Below, piece by piece: positions 36,208 through 44,894 of a stretch of 64,000 nt of DNA (positions are counted from its first letter, which is position 1; each line of letters begins with the position of its first letter). The notes below the pieces were generated by a model. It had not been told where the DNA came from and searched no databases. It saw nothing but the letters and a program-made list of their open reading frames with translations. The DNA is taken from positions 62,001 through 126,000 of the forward strand of contig NZ_JACBFP010000007.1 of assembly GCF_021401085.1 (NCBI RefSeq), given 5' to 3'. This DNA comes from Chryseobacterium sp. R2A-55. Lineage in GTDB: Bacteria; Bacteroidota; Bacteroidia; Flavobacteriales; Weeksellaceae. The translations under genes and the position numbers were made by a program.

Positions 36208-36372
36208 TTAACGTAACAATGAGAAAATGTAAGAATAGACCCATTTTGTACTCCGAATCATTTTTCCCCAGAGATTTTTTTCTGGAATGATCAATCTGCA
36301 AAATCAAAAATTTTCGCATTTTCATATTGATAAATTGCTACCTTGATAAATTATTAAACTGCTGCATTAAAA

Positions 36373-37236
36373 TTGGAAATTAAAGACATTATCAAAAAAG
36401 TCAAGCAGATTGAAATCCGTACTAAAAAAAAGACGGAATCCACTTTGATGGGGCAATATCACAGCGCCTTCAAAGGACAGGGAATGACTTTCTCAGAGGT
36501 TAGAAGGTATCAGTTTGGTGACGACATCCGTAGAATCGATTGGAACAAAACCGCCCGGTTCAGGGAACCTTTTGTGAAACTGATGGAAGAAGAGCGTGAA
36601 CTGACACTGATGCTTCTGGTGGATATTTCCGCATCTATGGATTATGGCACAAAAAATCAGTTAAAAAGAGAATATGTAGCCGAAATCTGCGCAAGTCTGG
36701 GATTTTCCGCCACGGGAAATAACGATAAAGTAGGATTAATTCTTTTTGCGGACAAAGTCTATAAAGTGATTCCGCCCCAAAAAGGAAAAAAACATATCTT
36801 GGCGATGCTCAGCACCATTTTGAGTGCGGACTACATCCCTGCCGAATCAAATATAGATGAAGCTTTGCAATTGATGATGAGTGTCTTTAAGAGGAAATCA
36901 ATGGTTTTTTTGTTTTCAGATTTTGAGGATGAATATGACTTGAAAATTTTGAGGGTTGCCTCTAAAAAGCACCAATTGCTGGGGATGAGAATTTTTGACG
37001 ATAAAGACAACGAGATTCCGGATATCGGTTATGCACTTTTTCGGGACGCAGAAACCGGAAAACAAGTTTGGGCAAACACCTCCAGCGCAAGATGGCGCTA
37101 TCATTTTGCTGAAAATCAAAAACAGAAAATTAGAAAAGTCACAGAAGATTTTGAGAATTCCTCGGCAACATTCATGAATGTGAATACCGCGGATGATTAT
37201 TCCAAGCACCTTTACCAATATTTTAGAAAAAGATAG
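36373..37236 (+). CDS. DUF58 domain-containing protein, TTG start
   Basis: A 287-residue protein. Start is TTG at 36373 (read MEIKDIIKKVKQIEIRTKKK): the start region matches the family N-terminus, an in-frame stop lies a few codons upstream, and no ATG fits. The DUF58 core GMTFSEVRRYQFGDDIRRIDWNKTAR is complete. It is followed by a von Willebrand A-like fold, where VDISASMDYG keeps an Asp-x-Ser-x-Ser MIDAS sequence. It is the usual partner of MoxR. The weak start codon may lower its expression relative to moxR. The gene is 165 bases downstream of moxR, and its stop abuts the next ATG. Confidence 0.9.
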   Translation: MEIKDIIKKVKQIEIRTKKKTESTLMGQYHSAFKGQGMTFSEVRRYQFGDDIRRIDWNKTARFREPFVKLMEEERELTLMLLVDISASMDYGTKNQLKREYVAEICASLGFSATGNNDKVGLILFADKVYKVIPPQKGKKHILAMLSTILSADYIPAESNIDEALQLMMSVFKRKSMVFLFSDFEDEYDLKILRVASKKHQLLGMRIFDDKDNEIPDIGYALFRDAETGKQVWANTSSARWRYHFAENQKQKIRKVTEDFENSSATFMNVNTADDYSKHLYQYFRKR

Positions 37237-38136
37237 ATGTTCAAAAAAACATTTTTAATCATAATAACTTTACTCAGTACTTTAGTTCAATCGCAAATAC
37301 TGGGCTCCAGACTTGATAAGAAGACTTTGGCTTTGGGAGAAGTCGGAGTTTTCGAGATCAACATTACCAATCTTCAGGGAAAAGACGTGGTTTCTGCGCC
37401 GAAGAACGAATTGCTCCCATTCCACTTCGAAGAGGTGAAAGACAGCATCAGTAAACAGCAGAATTCATATGAAAGAATCATCGAATTTCAGGTATTTGAG
37501 GAAGGTAAATTTAAAATTCCCGCGCTGGATTTCAAAATTGGCGGACAGATTTACCACACCATTCCCTACGAAGTGGAGGTAGTGAACACCGCCCAAAAAG
37601 GTGATCAGATCAATGACATCATGAAAAACAAAGAGATCCCTCTTGATGTTCAGGATTATTGGCAACTTTACAAATGGTACATCCTGGGAATTTTAACATT
37701 ATTCGCAATAATTTTCGTCATCTGGCAAATTCTGAAATATCTCAAGCGACGAAAAAACTCGCCCATTGTAATGACTAACCAGACTTTGCGAGAGTTAGAG
37801 GGTCTGAAAAAGAAAAAATATATCGAATCCGGAAATTACCGTTCGTTTTATGTGGAACTCATCGATATTTCGAGAAACTTTCTCGCCAAGCAGTACCGGA
37901 TTCCGGCGGATGTTTTGCTCACTGATGATCTTATAGACGTATTGAAAACCAACAATACCATTTCCAAAGAAAACGAGAAAGTCGTGGAAGAAGTCTTTCT
38001 GCGAAGTGACTTGGTGAAATTTGCCAAAACATTTCCGGACGAGCCGACCATGTCAAAAGATTTCGAAGATATCCGTGCTTTCGTAAAAAGATCCTCTAAA
38101 GATTTGGAAGCCGAACATTTAAGAACAGGAGTATAA
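37237..38136 (+). CDS. Bat-operon membrane protein, BatD/DUF4381-like
   Basis: A 299-residue protein that begins right after the DUF58 stop. The signal peptide (about 1-19) is followed by a periplasmic beta-rich domain (about 20-140; ILGSRLDKKTLALGEVGVFE, resembling the immunoglobulin-like parts of BatD), one membrane helix (about 146-168, YILGILTLFAIIFVIW), then a cytoplasmic helical domain (about 175-299; SFYVELIDISRNFLAKQYRIPAD). The topology fits the DUF4381-type proteins between DUF58 and the batA genes. Its exact role is unknown; the location argues for membership of the Bat complex. Confidence 0.8.
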   Translation: MFKKTFLIIITLLSTLVQSQILGSRLDKKTLALGEVGVFEINITNLQGKDVVSAPKNELLPFHFEEVKDSISKQQNSYERIIEFQVFEEGKFKIPALDFKIGGQIYHTIPYEVEVVNTAQKGDQINDIMKNKEIPLDVQDYWQLYKWYILGILTLFAIIFVIWQILKYLKRRKNSPIVMTNQTLRELEGLKKKKYIESGNYRSFYVELIDISRNFLAKQYRIPADVLLTDDLIDVLKTNNTISKENEKVVEEVFLRSDLVKFAKTFPDEPTMSKDFEDIRAFVKRSSKDLEAEHLRTGV

Positions 38137-38139
38137 ATT

Positions 38140-39144
38140 ATGGAGACCGTCTTTCCCAATTTCGAGTTTTACAGTCCGTGGTTACTGATGCTGTTTTTGG
38201 CGTTTATTCCGCTTTTGATTTTCGATCTTAAAAATAAGAAACGAACCGGAATCAAAGTTCCTTCCACCAGTAACATGGGAGAAAGCAAAGGAATCCTGTT
38301 TGTTCTATTTCTGCTGAAAATATCGAAATACATTATCTTATCGGCATTGATCATCGCGATTGCGCGTCCCAGAACTTTCACGATTTCTCAAAACAGTGAC
38401 GACTCAAAGGGAATAGACATCATGCTTTCTGTGGATGTTTCCCTCAGTATGTTGGCTAAAGATTTGGAACCGGATCGATTGACCGCATTGAAAAAAATTG
38501 CAAAAAATTTCGTGATGCAAAGACCCGCCGACAGAATTGGTCTTGTGGCTTATTCCGGCGAAGCTTTCACGAAAGTTCCCGTCACCTCCGATCATGCCGT
38601 TATTTTAGATGAACTCGATAACCTAAACACTTTGGAACTGCAACCCGGAACCGCAATCGGCGAAGGACTATCAGTGGCAGTGAGCCATTTGAAAAACTCA
38701 AAAGCAAAATCAAAAATCATTATTTTAATGACGGACGGCGTCAATACGATCGAAAATGCAATGCCACCTCAAGTCGGCGCACAACTCGCCAAGGCAAACG
38801 GAATAAAAGTGTACTCGATTGGAATTGGCACCAACGGATATGCGTTAATGCCTACAAATATTGATATTTTTGGAGATTTGATATTCAATGAGGTGGAAGT
38901 CAAAATTGACGAACCCGTTCTGAGAGAAATTGCACAAACTACAGGTGGAAAATACTTTAGGGCAACTTCGGTGCAAAGTCTGGAAGAAGTGTACAACGAA
39001 ATCAATCAACTCGAAAAATCAGAGCTGAAAACTTCAAAATTATATAATTATCAGGAATATTTCAGAACGTTTTTGTGGATTGCGCTCGGTGTTTTGTTGC
39101 TGGATGCGCTTTTGAGATGGGTTTTTTATAAGTTCCTGAACTAA
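38140..39144 (+). CDS. batA: BatA, von Willebrand A domain membrane protein
   Basis: A 334-residue inner membrane protein. N-terminal helices (about 10-30 and 55-80) precede the vWA domain, with MIDAS Asp-x-Ser-x-Ser in MLSVDVSLSMLAK, the Thr in KVPVTSD and the Asp of MTDGVNT. A C-terminal helix (about 310-330, TFLWIALGVLLLDALL) closes it, so the vWA domain is held between membrane anchors. Bat proteins were named from Bacteroides aerotolerance; in other bacteria they help survival under envelope or oxidative stress. Four bases after the preceding gene, 91 before batB. Confidence 0.93.
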   Translation: METVFPNFEFYSPWLLMLFLAFIPLLIFDLKNKKRTGIKVPSTSNMGESKGILFVLFLLKISKYIILSALIIAIARPRTFTISQNSDDSKGIDIMLSVDVSLSMLAKDLEPDRLTALKKIAKNFVMQRPADRIGLVAYSGEAFTKVPVTSDHAVILDELDNLNTLELQPGTAIGEGLSVAVSHLKNSKAKSKIIILMTDGVNTIENAMPPQVGAQLAKANGIKVYSIGIGTNGYALMPTNIDIFGDLIFNEVEVKIDEPVLREIAQTTGGKYFRATSVQSLEEVYNEINQLEKSELKTSKLYNYQEYFRTFLWIALGVLLLDALLRWVFYKFLN

Positions 39145-39235
39145 TAAACGATGTCTGAGCGAAGACAGAGTGATTTGTTGATTTAAACTTGAAATCAAAC
39201 AATCTCAAATAACTTTAAACTATAAACAAAATTTT

Positions 39236-40243
39236 GTGAATTGGTATTTAGGAAATAATTGGTATCTATTGCTGCTGTTGCTTTTGCCGCTGCTCGGATT
39301 GATCATGTTCGCTTATGCGAAGTGGAAAATCAAGAGGAAAAACGTTTTTGCCGAGTCCAAATTTCAGGAGCAACTTTTCGAGAAAAAATCTCGGTTTTCA
39401 AAAATTTTACCGATACTCTATTTAATCGCGACCTTATTCCTGATCCTTTCCATCGTAGATGTCCTGAGCGGATCCGAAGAAATAGAATCCAGACAAAAAA
39501 TGAACAACGTGATTTTCTTGCTCGATGTTTCCAACTCCATGAATGCACAGGACATCAATCCCAACCGACTGGACATGGCAAAAAACATCATGGTTCAAAC
39601 CATGGCCAAAATGAAGAACGACAAAGTCGGAATTGTGGTTTTCGCAGGTGAAGCATCTTCCATCATGCCTTTGACGACCGATTTCACCGCAGCCGAAACA
39701 TATATTGGCGGAATTGAAACCAATGTGATGAAAATTCAGGGAACCGACTTTCTGAACGGGATAAAGACCGTAGCCGAAAAATTCAAAAACGTGGCAAAAG
39801 GTTCCAGAAAAGTCGTTTTACTGAGTGATGGTGAAGATAATGAAGGAAATGAAAAAGCAGCGATCCGACTGGCAAAGAAAGAAGGCATTTCGGTAGTAAG
39901 TGTGGGAATCGGAACCGAGGAAGGCGCACCAATTCCGGAATATGTTTTCGGTCAATTGATGGGCTATAAAACCGATCGGAACGGACAAACCGTGATCTCT
40001 AAAAGACAAATTAATGCGTTGCAAAATATCGCTCAGGAAACCGGCGGAACTTATGTGGACGGAAATAATCTGGACAGTGCAACCGCTCAAATCATCGAAG
40101 GATTAAAGAAAACTTCCACGTCTTCAGAAAGTGTGGTGAAATCCCAAAATTCCATTCATTATTACCAATATCTTCTGGGCATTTCCCTCTTTTTCTTTCT
40201 GTTAATTTTTTTGCTTAATCCAAAGAGGGAATTCAACCTTTAA
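39236..40243 (+). CDS. batB: BatB, von Willebrand A domain membrane protein, GTG start
   Basis: A 335-residue paralogue of BatA starting with GTG at 39236 (read MNWYLGNNWYLLLLLLLPLLG); no upstream ATG fits. Helices at about 8-27 and 57-77 are followed by the vWA domain with MIDAS LLDVSNSMNAQD, MPLTTD and LSDGEDNEGN. The C-terminal helix is LLGISLFFFLLIFLL. The 91-base gap from batA has no terminator. BatA and BatB are usually found together and may pair in the membrane. Confidence 0.93.
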   Translation: MNWYLGNNWYLLLLLLLPLLGLIMFAYAKWKIKRKNVFAESKFQEQLFEKKSRFSKILPILYLIATLFLILSIVDVLSGSEEIESRQKMNNVIFLLDVSNSMNAQDINPNRLDMAKNIMVQTMAKMKNDKVGIVVFAGEASSIMPLTTDFTAAETYIGGIETNVMKIQGTDFLNGIKTVAEKFKNVAKGSRKVVLLSDGEDNEGNEKAAIRLAKKEGISVVSVGIGTEEGAPIPEYVFGQLMGYKTDRNGQTVISKRQINALQNIAQETGGTYVDGNNLDSATAQIIEGLKKTSTSSESVVKSQNSIHYYQYLLGISLFFFLLIFLLNPKREFNL

Positions 40244-40321
40244 ATGCATATCAGCGTATTTTCACCCCCATTTTAACCGAAATTTAACAATTCCTCATTA
40301 CCTCCTTAACAATTAAAGGAA

Positions 40322-40329
40322 TAATTTTG
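40322..40329 (+). promoter_or_regulatory. Possible internal -7 box just before batC
   Basis: TAATTTTG matches TAnnTTTG, with only 5 bases between it and the batC ATG at 40335. If used, the message would be nearly leaderless. No TTG is at the -33 distance, so read-through from batB remains at least as likely. Confidence 0.3.
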
Positions 40330-40334
40330 CAGTA

Positions 40335-41078
40335 ATGAACACGAATGTTATTTTTTCGGCAATTCTTGCAATTGCAGGTTTTATTTTTACATCAGCTCAG
40401 GAAAATTACAATACCCTTATTTATGAGGGAAACCAGCAGTTTGATAAAAAAAACTACGAATCTGCTTCCTCTAAATTTATGAATGCCGCAAAATTGAACG
40501 ATAAGGATTTTACCGGACATTACAATCTAGGAAATTCGCTGTACAAAAGCGGCAAATTCGAAGAAGCCAGAGCAGAATTCGAAAAAGCTGAAAAACTTTC
40601 AACCACTATTGCGGACAAAAAAGCAGCCCTATATAATTTGGGGAATGCCTATATGCAGAAAAATGATTCCAAGAAAGCAGCTGAACTCTTCAAACAGGCT
40701 TTGAAGCAGGATCCATACAACGAAACCATCCGAAAAAATTACGAAATTGCGATGCTGAAAGAAAAAGAAAAACAGCAGCAAAAAGACCAAAAAAACAATT
40801 CCGGTGGAGGTGGTGGAAATGACCAGAATAAAGACCAGAACAAAGGAAATGACCAAGGAAATACTCCAAAGCAGGAACAGGGAAATGGTCAGCAGGGAAA
40901 AGAAAACGGTACGGGAAACGACCCGAACCGAAACCAGCCTAATAACGAAAACCAAATGCCAAAAGACCTGGAAAACTCCATCCTGAACCGGGTTGAAAAT
41001 AAAGAACGTGAAACCGCAAAGCGGATACTCAACAAAAACTCCTATTCTATGCCCCAAAGCAATGAAAAGGATTGGTGA
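40335..41078 (+). CDS. batC: BatC, tetratricopeptide repeat protein
   Basis: A 247-residue exported protein (signal peptide to about residue 21, FTSAQ). Residues of about 22-150 carry three TPR-like repeats (YNTLIYEGNQQFDKKNYESA; GHYNLGNSLYKSGKFEEARA; LYNLGNAYMQKNDSKKAAEL). Residues of about 150-225 form an Asn/Gln/Gly/Lys-rich low-complexity linker (NNSGGGGGNDQNKDQNKG), and the end is charged. TPR proteins hold partners together; in the Bat set it likely links BatA/BatB with BatD. Its stop TGA overlaps the batD ATG by one base. Confidence 0.92.
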   Translation: MNTNVIFSAILAIAGFIFTSAQENYNTLIYEGNQQFDKKNYESASSKFMNAAKLNDKDFTGHYNLGNSLYKSGKFEEARAEFEKAEKLSTTIADKKAALYNLGNAYMQKNDSKKAAELFKQALKQDPYNETIRKNYEIAMLKEKEKQQQKDQKNNSGGGGGNDQNKDQNKGNDQGNTPKQEQGNGQQGKENGTGNDPNRNQPNNENQMPKDLENSILNRVENKERETAKRILNKNSYSMPQSNEKDW

Positions 41079-42820
41079 TGAAAAAGAAAATTCCATTCAT
41101 ATTGTCTTTATTCTCCGTGCTTTTAGCTTACGGACAGGTCACACTGGCTGTTTCGGAAGTAAAAGAGGCCAAAATGAACCAACGGTTCAAACTGACGGTT
41201 TTGTTGGAAATCAGCGGTGAAAATATGATGCAGGAAACGCCGCTGAGAATGCCCGATTTATCTAAATTTGACATTATCGGAACTGCTTCAGATCAAAATA
41301 CCGTGGTACTGGATGCAAAAAAAGGGGATGCGGTGAACCAAATGGTTTACCAACTGGTATTGAGTCCGAAACAAGCAGGGAAGATCAAATTCGGCTCCGT
41401 TTTGGTGACGGTCAACGGAAAAATATACAAAACCGAACCTTTCGACATCAACGTCCGTGAACAGGAAAAAAAATCTTCCATGGCGGTAAACACGGATACC
41501 GATGACATTTATCTGAATCTCGAAATCCAGGATCGCGAAGTTTATAAAAACGAATCCACTATTGCAGTTCTGCGAGCTTACAGCAAAGATTACGGAAGTT
41601 TCAGAAAAGTGGGCAACATACAGATTCCGCGGCAGCGAAATGCAAATTTCAGGACCGTAAGTTTTGCAAAGTCTGAAATCGAAACCTCGGCTGGTATGAA
41701 TTCGCAGGTAATCGCGGTGTTCATGGTGTTCCCATCGGAATCCGGAAATGTAGAGATCAACCCTATTGCAGCATCTGTTTCCAATGCTGACAAAGTTGAA
41801 AAGATCAAATCCAATACTGTTCGCCTTAATGTAAAAAAACTACCCGGTGGAATGCCCGAGAACTTCAAAAATGCAGTCGGCAACTTTGAGGTATCTGTAG
41901 TCAACAAGAATGATTCGGAACACTCTGAAATTGACAAAGCTGTCATGGTTTCGTTAAAAGTTTCCGGAGTAGGTAATTTCGAGTCACTGCATTTGCCAAA
42001 AATCCAGGAATCAAACAATTATATTTCATATCCTCCCAAAATCAGCAGCAAAACCGTTGCAAGCCGCAATGGCTTACACGGATCTGTCACGGCGGATTAT
42101 GTGGTGGTTCCAAAAAAAGCGGGTCCACTTTCGATTACATTTGAAGACTTTTCTTTTTTTGATCCTACGGAAGAAAAATATGTGGATTTAGGTGCAAAAT
42201 CGATCACCCTGGATGTGAAAACCCCACAAGAAATAGCGAATGCGAAATCCACCTTGGAAAAAGTGAACGATTACACAAACACCGTTCTGGAAACCGTAAA
42301 CACACCAGTTCTGCAAACCCAGAATCTGAAAATAAAAGACACCGAAAAAAACAAGATCAACTGGAATATTGTTTTTGCAAATATGGCTTTGCTTTTTGGG
42401 TTTGTTTCGCTGCTTTTCGTGGTCCTTAAAAAAAGAGGAAAACGAAAATTGCAACCTCAAATAGCCAGTAAAAATTTTGTTTCCATCGCAGAAACAGAAG
42501 ATCTGATCAGAGAAAATTTAGGGAACCGCTTTGAGGAAAATATCGAATATCTAAAAAAATTAAAAGAAAATAATGATTTCGAAAAGTTCTTCACCGCATA
42601 TGAAGACCTTAAAAATGAAACCAAAAAAGCGAATTCTCTCACAACGGAATCAGAATTCAATCAGTTCATCGAACAATCAAAAGGGCAATTGTTAGCTGAA
42701 AAATACAGGGCACTTTCGGAGCAAATCCAGTTTGAAAAATACGCCCCCGTTCCTTCTGAAGAAAGTTTGGATGAACTTCTCAATACCATTATTGCGGTTT
42801 ATTCAGAGATTAACAAATAA
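41078..42820 (+). CDS. batD: BatD, large periplasmic Bat protein
   Basis: Start set at the ATG at 41078 (MKKKIPFILSLFSVLLAYGQ), one base overlapping the batC stop (TGATG), 580 residues; an upstream TTG/GTG would only add two residues. After the signal peptide, about 20-400 is a chain of immunoglobulin-like beta domains (RFKLTVLLEISGENM; YKNESTIAVLRAYSKD; VTADYVVVPKKAGPLSITF). One membrane helix (about 432-452, NIVFANMALLFGFVSLLFVVL) is followed by a cytoplasmic helical tail. It should be the big periplasmic arm of the Bat complex. It ends the stretch; marC follows 35 bases later. Confidence 0.92.
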   Translation: MKKKIPFILSLFSVLLAYGQVTLAVSEVKEAKMNQRFKLTVLLEISGENMMQETPLRMPDLSKFDIIGTASDQNTVVLDAKKGDAVNQMVYQLVLSPKQAGKIKFGSVLVTVNGKIYKTEPFDINVREQEKKSSMAVNTDTDDIYLNLEIQDREVYKNESTIAVLRAYSKDYGSFRKVGNIQIPRQRNANFRTVSFAKSEIETSAGMNSQVIAVFMVFPSESGNVEINPIAASVSNADKVEKIKSNTVRLNVKKLPGGMPENFKNAVGNFEVSVVNKNDSEHSEIDKAVMVSLKVSGVGNFESLHLPKIQESNNYISYPPKISSKTVASRNGLHGSVTADYVVVPKKAGPLSITFEDFSFFDPTEEKYVDLGAKSITLDVKTPQEIANAKSTLEKVNDYTNTVLETVNTPVLQTQNLKIKDTEKNKINWNIVFANMALLFGFVSLLFVVLKKRGKRKLQPQIASKNFVSIAETEDLIRENLGNRFEENIEYLKKLKENNDFEKFFTAYEDLKNETKKANSLTTESEFNQFIEQSKGQLLAEKYRALSEQIQFEKYAPVPSEESLDELLNTIIAVYSEINK

Positions 42821-42855
42821 TCAATTATTTTTTATATTTTTGTCAAATTATTAAT

Positions 42856-43461
42856 TTGAAAAAAATGTTTGAATTTTTCTCCATTAAAGAAACACTTACT
42901 ACTGCGATGGTTTTGTTTGCGGTGATAGACATCGTGGGATCACTTCCTGTAATCGTCGGCTTAAAACAAAAGTTTGGAAAAATAGAGTCTGAAAGAGCAG
43001 CGATCGTAGCAGGTGCATTAATGCTTGCATTTCTTTTCATCGGAAACAAAATCCTGAAATTCATCGGGGTAGATGTATATTCATTTGCCATTGCCGGTGC
43101 TTTGGTCATCTTCATTATCGCTTTGGAAATGATTTTGGGAATTGAAATCCACAAACACACCGAGGCAAAAGCAGCATCCATAGTTCCCATCGCGTTTCCA
43201 CTGGTGGCAGGTGCGGGAACTTTGACCACGTTACTTTCGCTTCGTGCCAATTATCATGATATCAATATTATTTCCGCTATACTTCTGAATACGCTATTTG
43301 TTTATCTGGTTTTAAAATCAGCAAACTGGCTCGAAAGGAAATTAGGTCCCACGACACTTCAGATATTACAAAAAGTTTTCGGAATTGTGCTTCTGGCGAT
43401 TGCCATTAAATTATTTACCGCTAACTTTGCGCAGTTATTTACAACGTACGTGAAATTCTAA
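42856..43461 (+). CDS. MarC family integral membrane protein
   Basis: A 201-residue protein with about six hydrophobic segments: ALMLAFLFIGNKILKF, SFAIAGALVIFIIALEMILG, IVPIAFPLVAGAGTLTTLL, and others. The family mark P-x-A-x-P-L-V/I-A-G-x-G is in PIAFPLVAGAGTLTTLL. MarC was once linked to multiple antibiotic resistance, but that is not supported, and its role is unknown. A -7 box (TATTTTTG, 42835-42842) is close to the start and could drive it separately from batD. Confidence 0.9.
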   Translation: MKKMFEFFSIKETLTTAMVLFAVIDIVGSLPVIVGLKQKFGKIESERAAIVAGALMLAFLFIGNKILKFIGVDVYSFAIAGALVIFIIALEMILGIEIHKHTEAKAASIVPIAFPLVAGAGTLTTLLSLRANYHDINIISAILLNTLFVYLVLKSANWLERKLGPTTLQILQKVFGIVLLAIAIKLFTANFAQLFTTYVKF

Positions 43462-43472
43462 ACCAGGCAAAA

Positions 43473-43664
43473 ATGCAGCGATTTTATAAAATATTCCTAG
43501 CTCTTTTCATCATTTTCATCGGCTTTAACCTTTATGTAATCGAATGGGACTTAGGATTTTGGCATGAAGAAAACGCCAAATACATCCTTTCACTTTCTGC
43601 AGGAATTTTGGGAGTGGTCATTATTTTTGTGCTCCACTATATGAGCAAATTGGTGAGAAAGTAG
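43473..43664 (+). CDS. Small two-helix membrane protein of unknown function
   Basis: A 63-residue protein beginning 12 bases after marC. It has two hydrophobic helices (about 8-25, LALFIIFIGFNLYVIEW, and about 41-57, LSLSAGILGVVIIFVL) and a basic C-terminus (KLVRK). I recognise no family. Its place and direction argue for co-transcription with marC. The composition is that of a real membrane protein, but coding status is not proven. Confidence 0.7.
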   Translation: MQRFYKIFLALFIIFIGFNLYVIEWDLGFWHEENAKYILSLSAGILGVVIIFVLHYMSKLVRK

Positions 43665-43717
43665 AATGATTAGCTTAAGGTTTCAAAGGATCAGATACCC
43701 GCAAAGCAAATCCAGCT

Positions 43718-44773
43718 CTAAAACCTCATCTCATCCTTCACTACTCCTCCATTTTGGGTATGTTGCAACAATTCTTTCACAATAAATTCGCGGATTTTGT
43801 CCGCATCGGAATTTTCGGGAAAAAGCAAATGCACATTCGCACCTGCATCTAAAGTAAAGAACAAGTTCAGTCTGGTCTCCTTTCGGAAATTCCAGATTTT
43901 GTGGATGACATCCAAAGTGCCCGTTTTCATTAAGATAAACGCCGGTTCACTCATCATCATCATCGCGTGAAGCGTCAATGCTTCATGTTCAACGAGTCGG
44001 ATGAACCTGGAAATTTCGCCGGTTTTCAGAATTTCTCTTAATGAAAAAAAGTTTTCATGTGCTTCCTGGAACCTTCTTTCCGCATACGGATTGGTTTTCA
44101 TCAAACCATGTCCCACCGTGGAACTCACCGATTTTTCACCTTCGTGAATCAATAAAACCCAATCATTGAAATTCTTGAAAACAGAATGAATTTCATCAGT
44201 AGGATAAGGAACCGCAAAAAGGTCCGAACTTCCGGGAACTTCTTGGGTTTCGCCCCAAACAACAAGTCCGCCATACAGACTTCTGCATGCGCTTCCGCTT
44301 CCCAATCGAGCGAGGAAACTAGCTTTTTTTAACGTAAAGTCTTTCTCTAACTTTCCCGAAAACTCTTCATCCAGATTCATCAGACATTTTGCGATGGCGC
44401 CGAAACCTGATGCTGAACTGGCAATTCCCGAACTGTGCGGAAATGTATTTTCGGTTTTAATAACGTATCTGCCTTTTAAAATCCAGGGCAAAAATGGCTC
44501 AATGTCTTTAAAATATTTCTCGATTTTTTCGGCAAACTTCTTTTCTTCATTTCCGCCGAGAAAAGTCTGGACAGAAAATTTTTCATCTGCCACAAACTCC
44601 AGTGCAGTATTGGTTCTGCAGTGGTTTAAAGTGTAACTAATACTTGGATTTGCCGGGATCTGGCTTTCGTATTTTCCCCAATATTTGATGAGGGCGATGT
44701 TTGACGGACAACTCGCTGAAACGGTTTGCGCTGAAATATTGAAATTGGGATTTCCTAAAAATTCGTTTACCAT
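43718..44773 (-). CDS. mvaD: Diphosphomevalonate decarboxylase
   Basis: A 351-residue GHMP-family enzyme that turns mevalonate diphosphate into isopentenyl diphosphate, using ATP, the last step of the mevalonate pathway. The N-terminal SASCPSNIALIKYWGKYE contains the substrate-binding block, and ENTFPHSSGIASSASGFGAI is the ATP-binding Ser/Gly loop, followed by RLGSGSACRSLYGGLVVW. Mevalonate-based isoprenoid synthesis is expected in Flavobacteriia. Other mevalonate genes are not here. It lies 121 bases downstream of the acyl-CoA ligase gene; that gap holds a bit of AT-rich sequence. Confidence 0.95.
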   Translation of the reverse strand: MVNEFLGNPNFNISAQTVSASCPSNIALIKYWGKYESQIPANPSISYTLNHCRTNTALEFVADEKFSVQTFLGGNEEKKFAEKIEKYFKDIEPFLPWILKGRYVIKTENTFPHSSGIASSASGFGAIAKCLMNLDEEFSGKLEKDFTLKKASFLARLGSGSACRSLYGGLVVWGETQEVPGSSDLFAVPYPTDEIHSVFKNFNDWVLLIHEGEKSVSSTVGHGLMKTNPYAERRFQEAHENFFSLREILKTGEISRFIRLVEHEALTLHAMMMMSEPAFILMKTGTLDVIHKIWNFRKETRLNLFFTLDAGANVHLLFPENSDADKIREFIVKELLQHTQNGGVVKDEMRF

Positions 44774-44894
44774 AATTATTATTTAACACAGAGGAAAAAG
44801 AGTTTCATAATGTACTTGGAATTCGGTTCTAAAATGAATGCGGATAAATTGAGATTTGACTGCCTTCGACGGTCGGACCATTCTTGACCTGTAC

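Noticed and set aside
44774-44894. Possible RNA or repeat between the acyl-CoA synthetase and mvaD
   Set aside because: Contains AACACAGAGG-like text seen in scattered flavobacterial repeats, but no inverted arms or second copy here.
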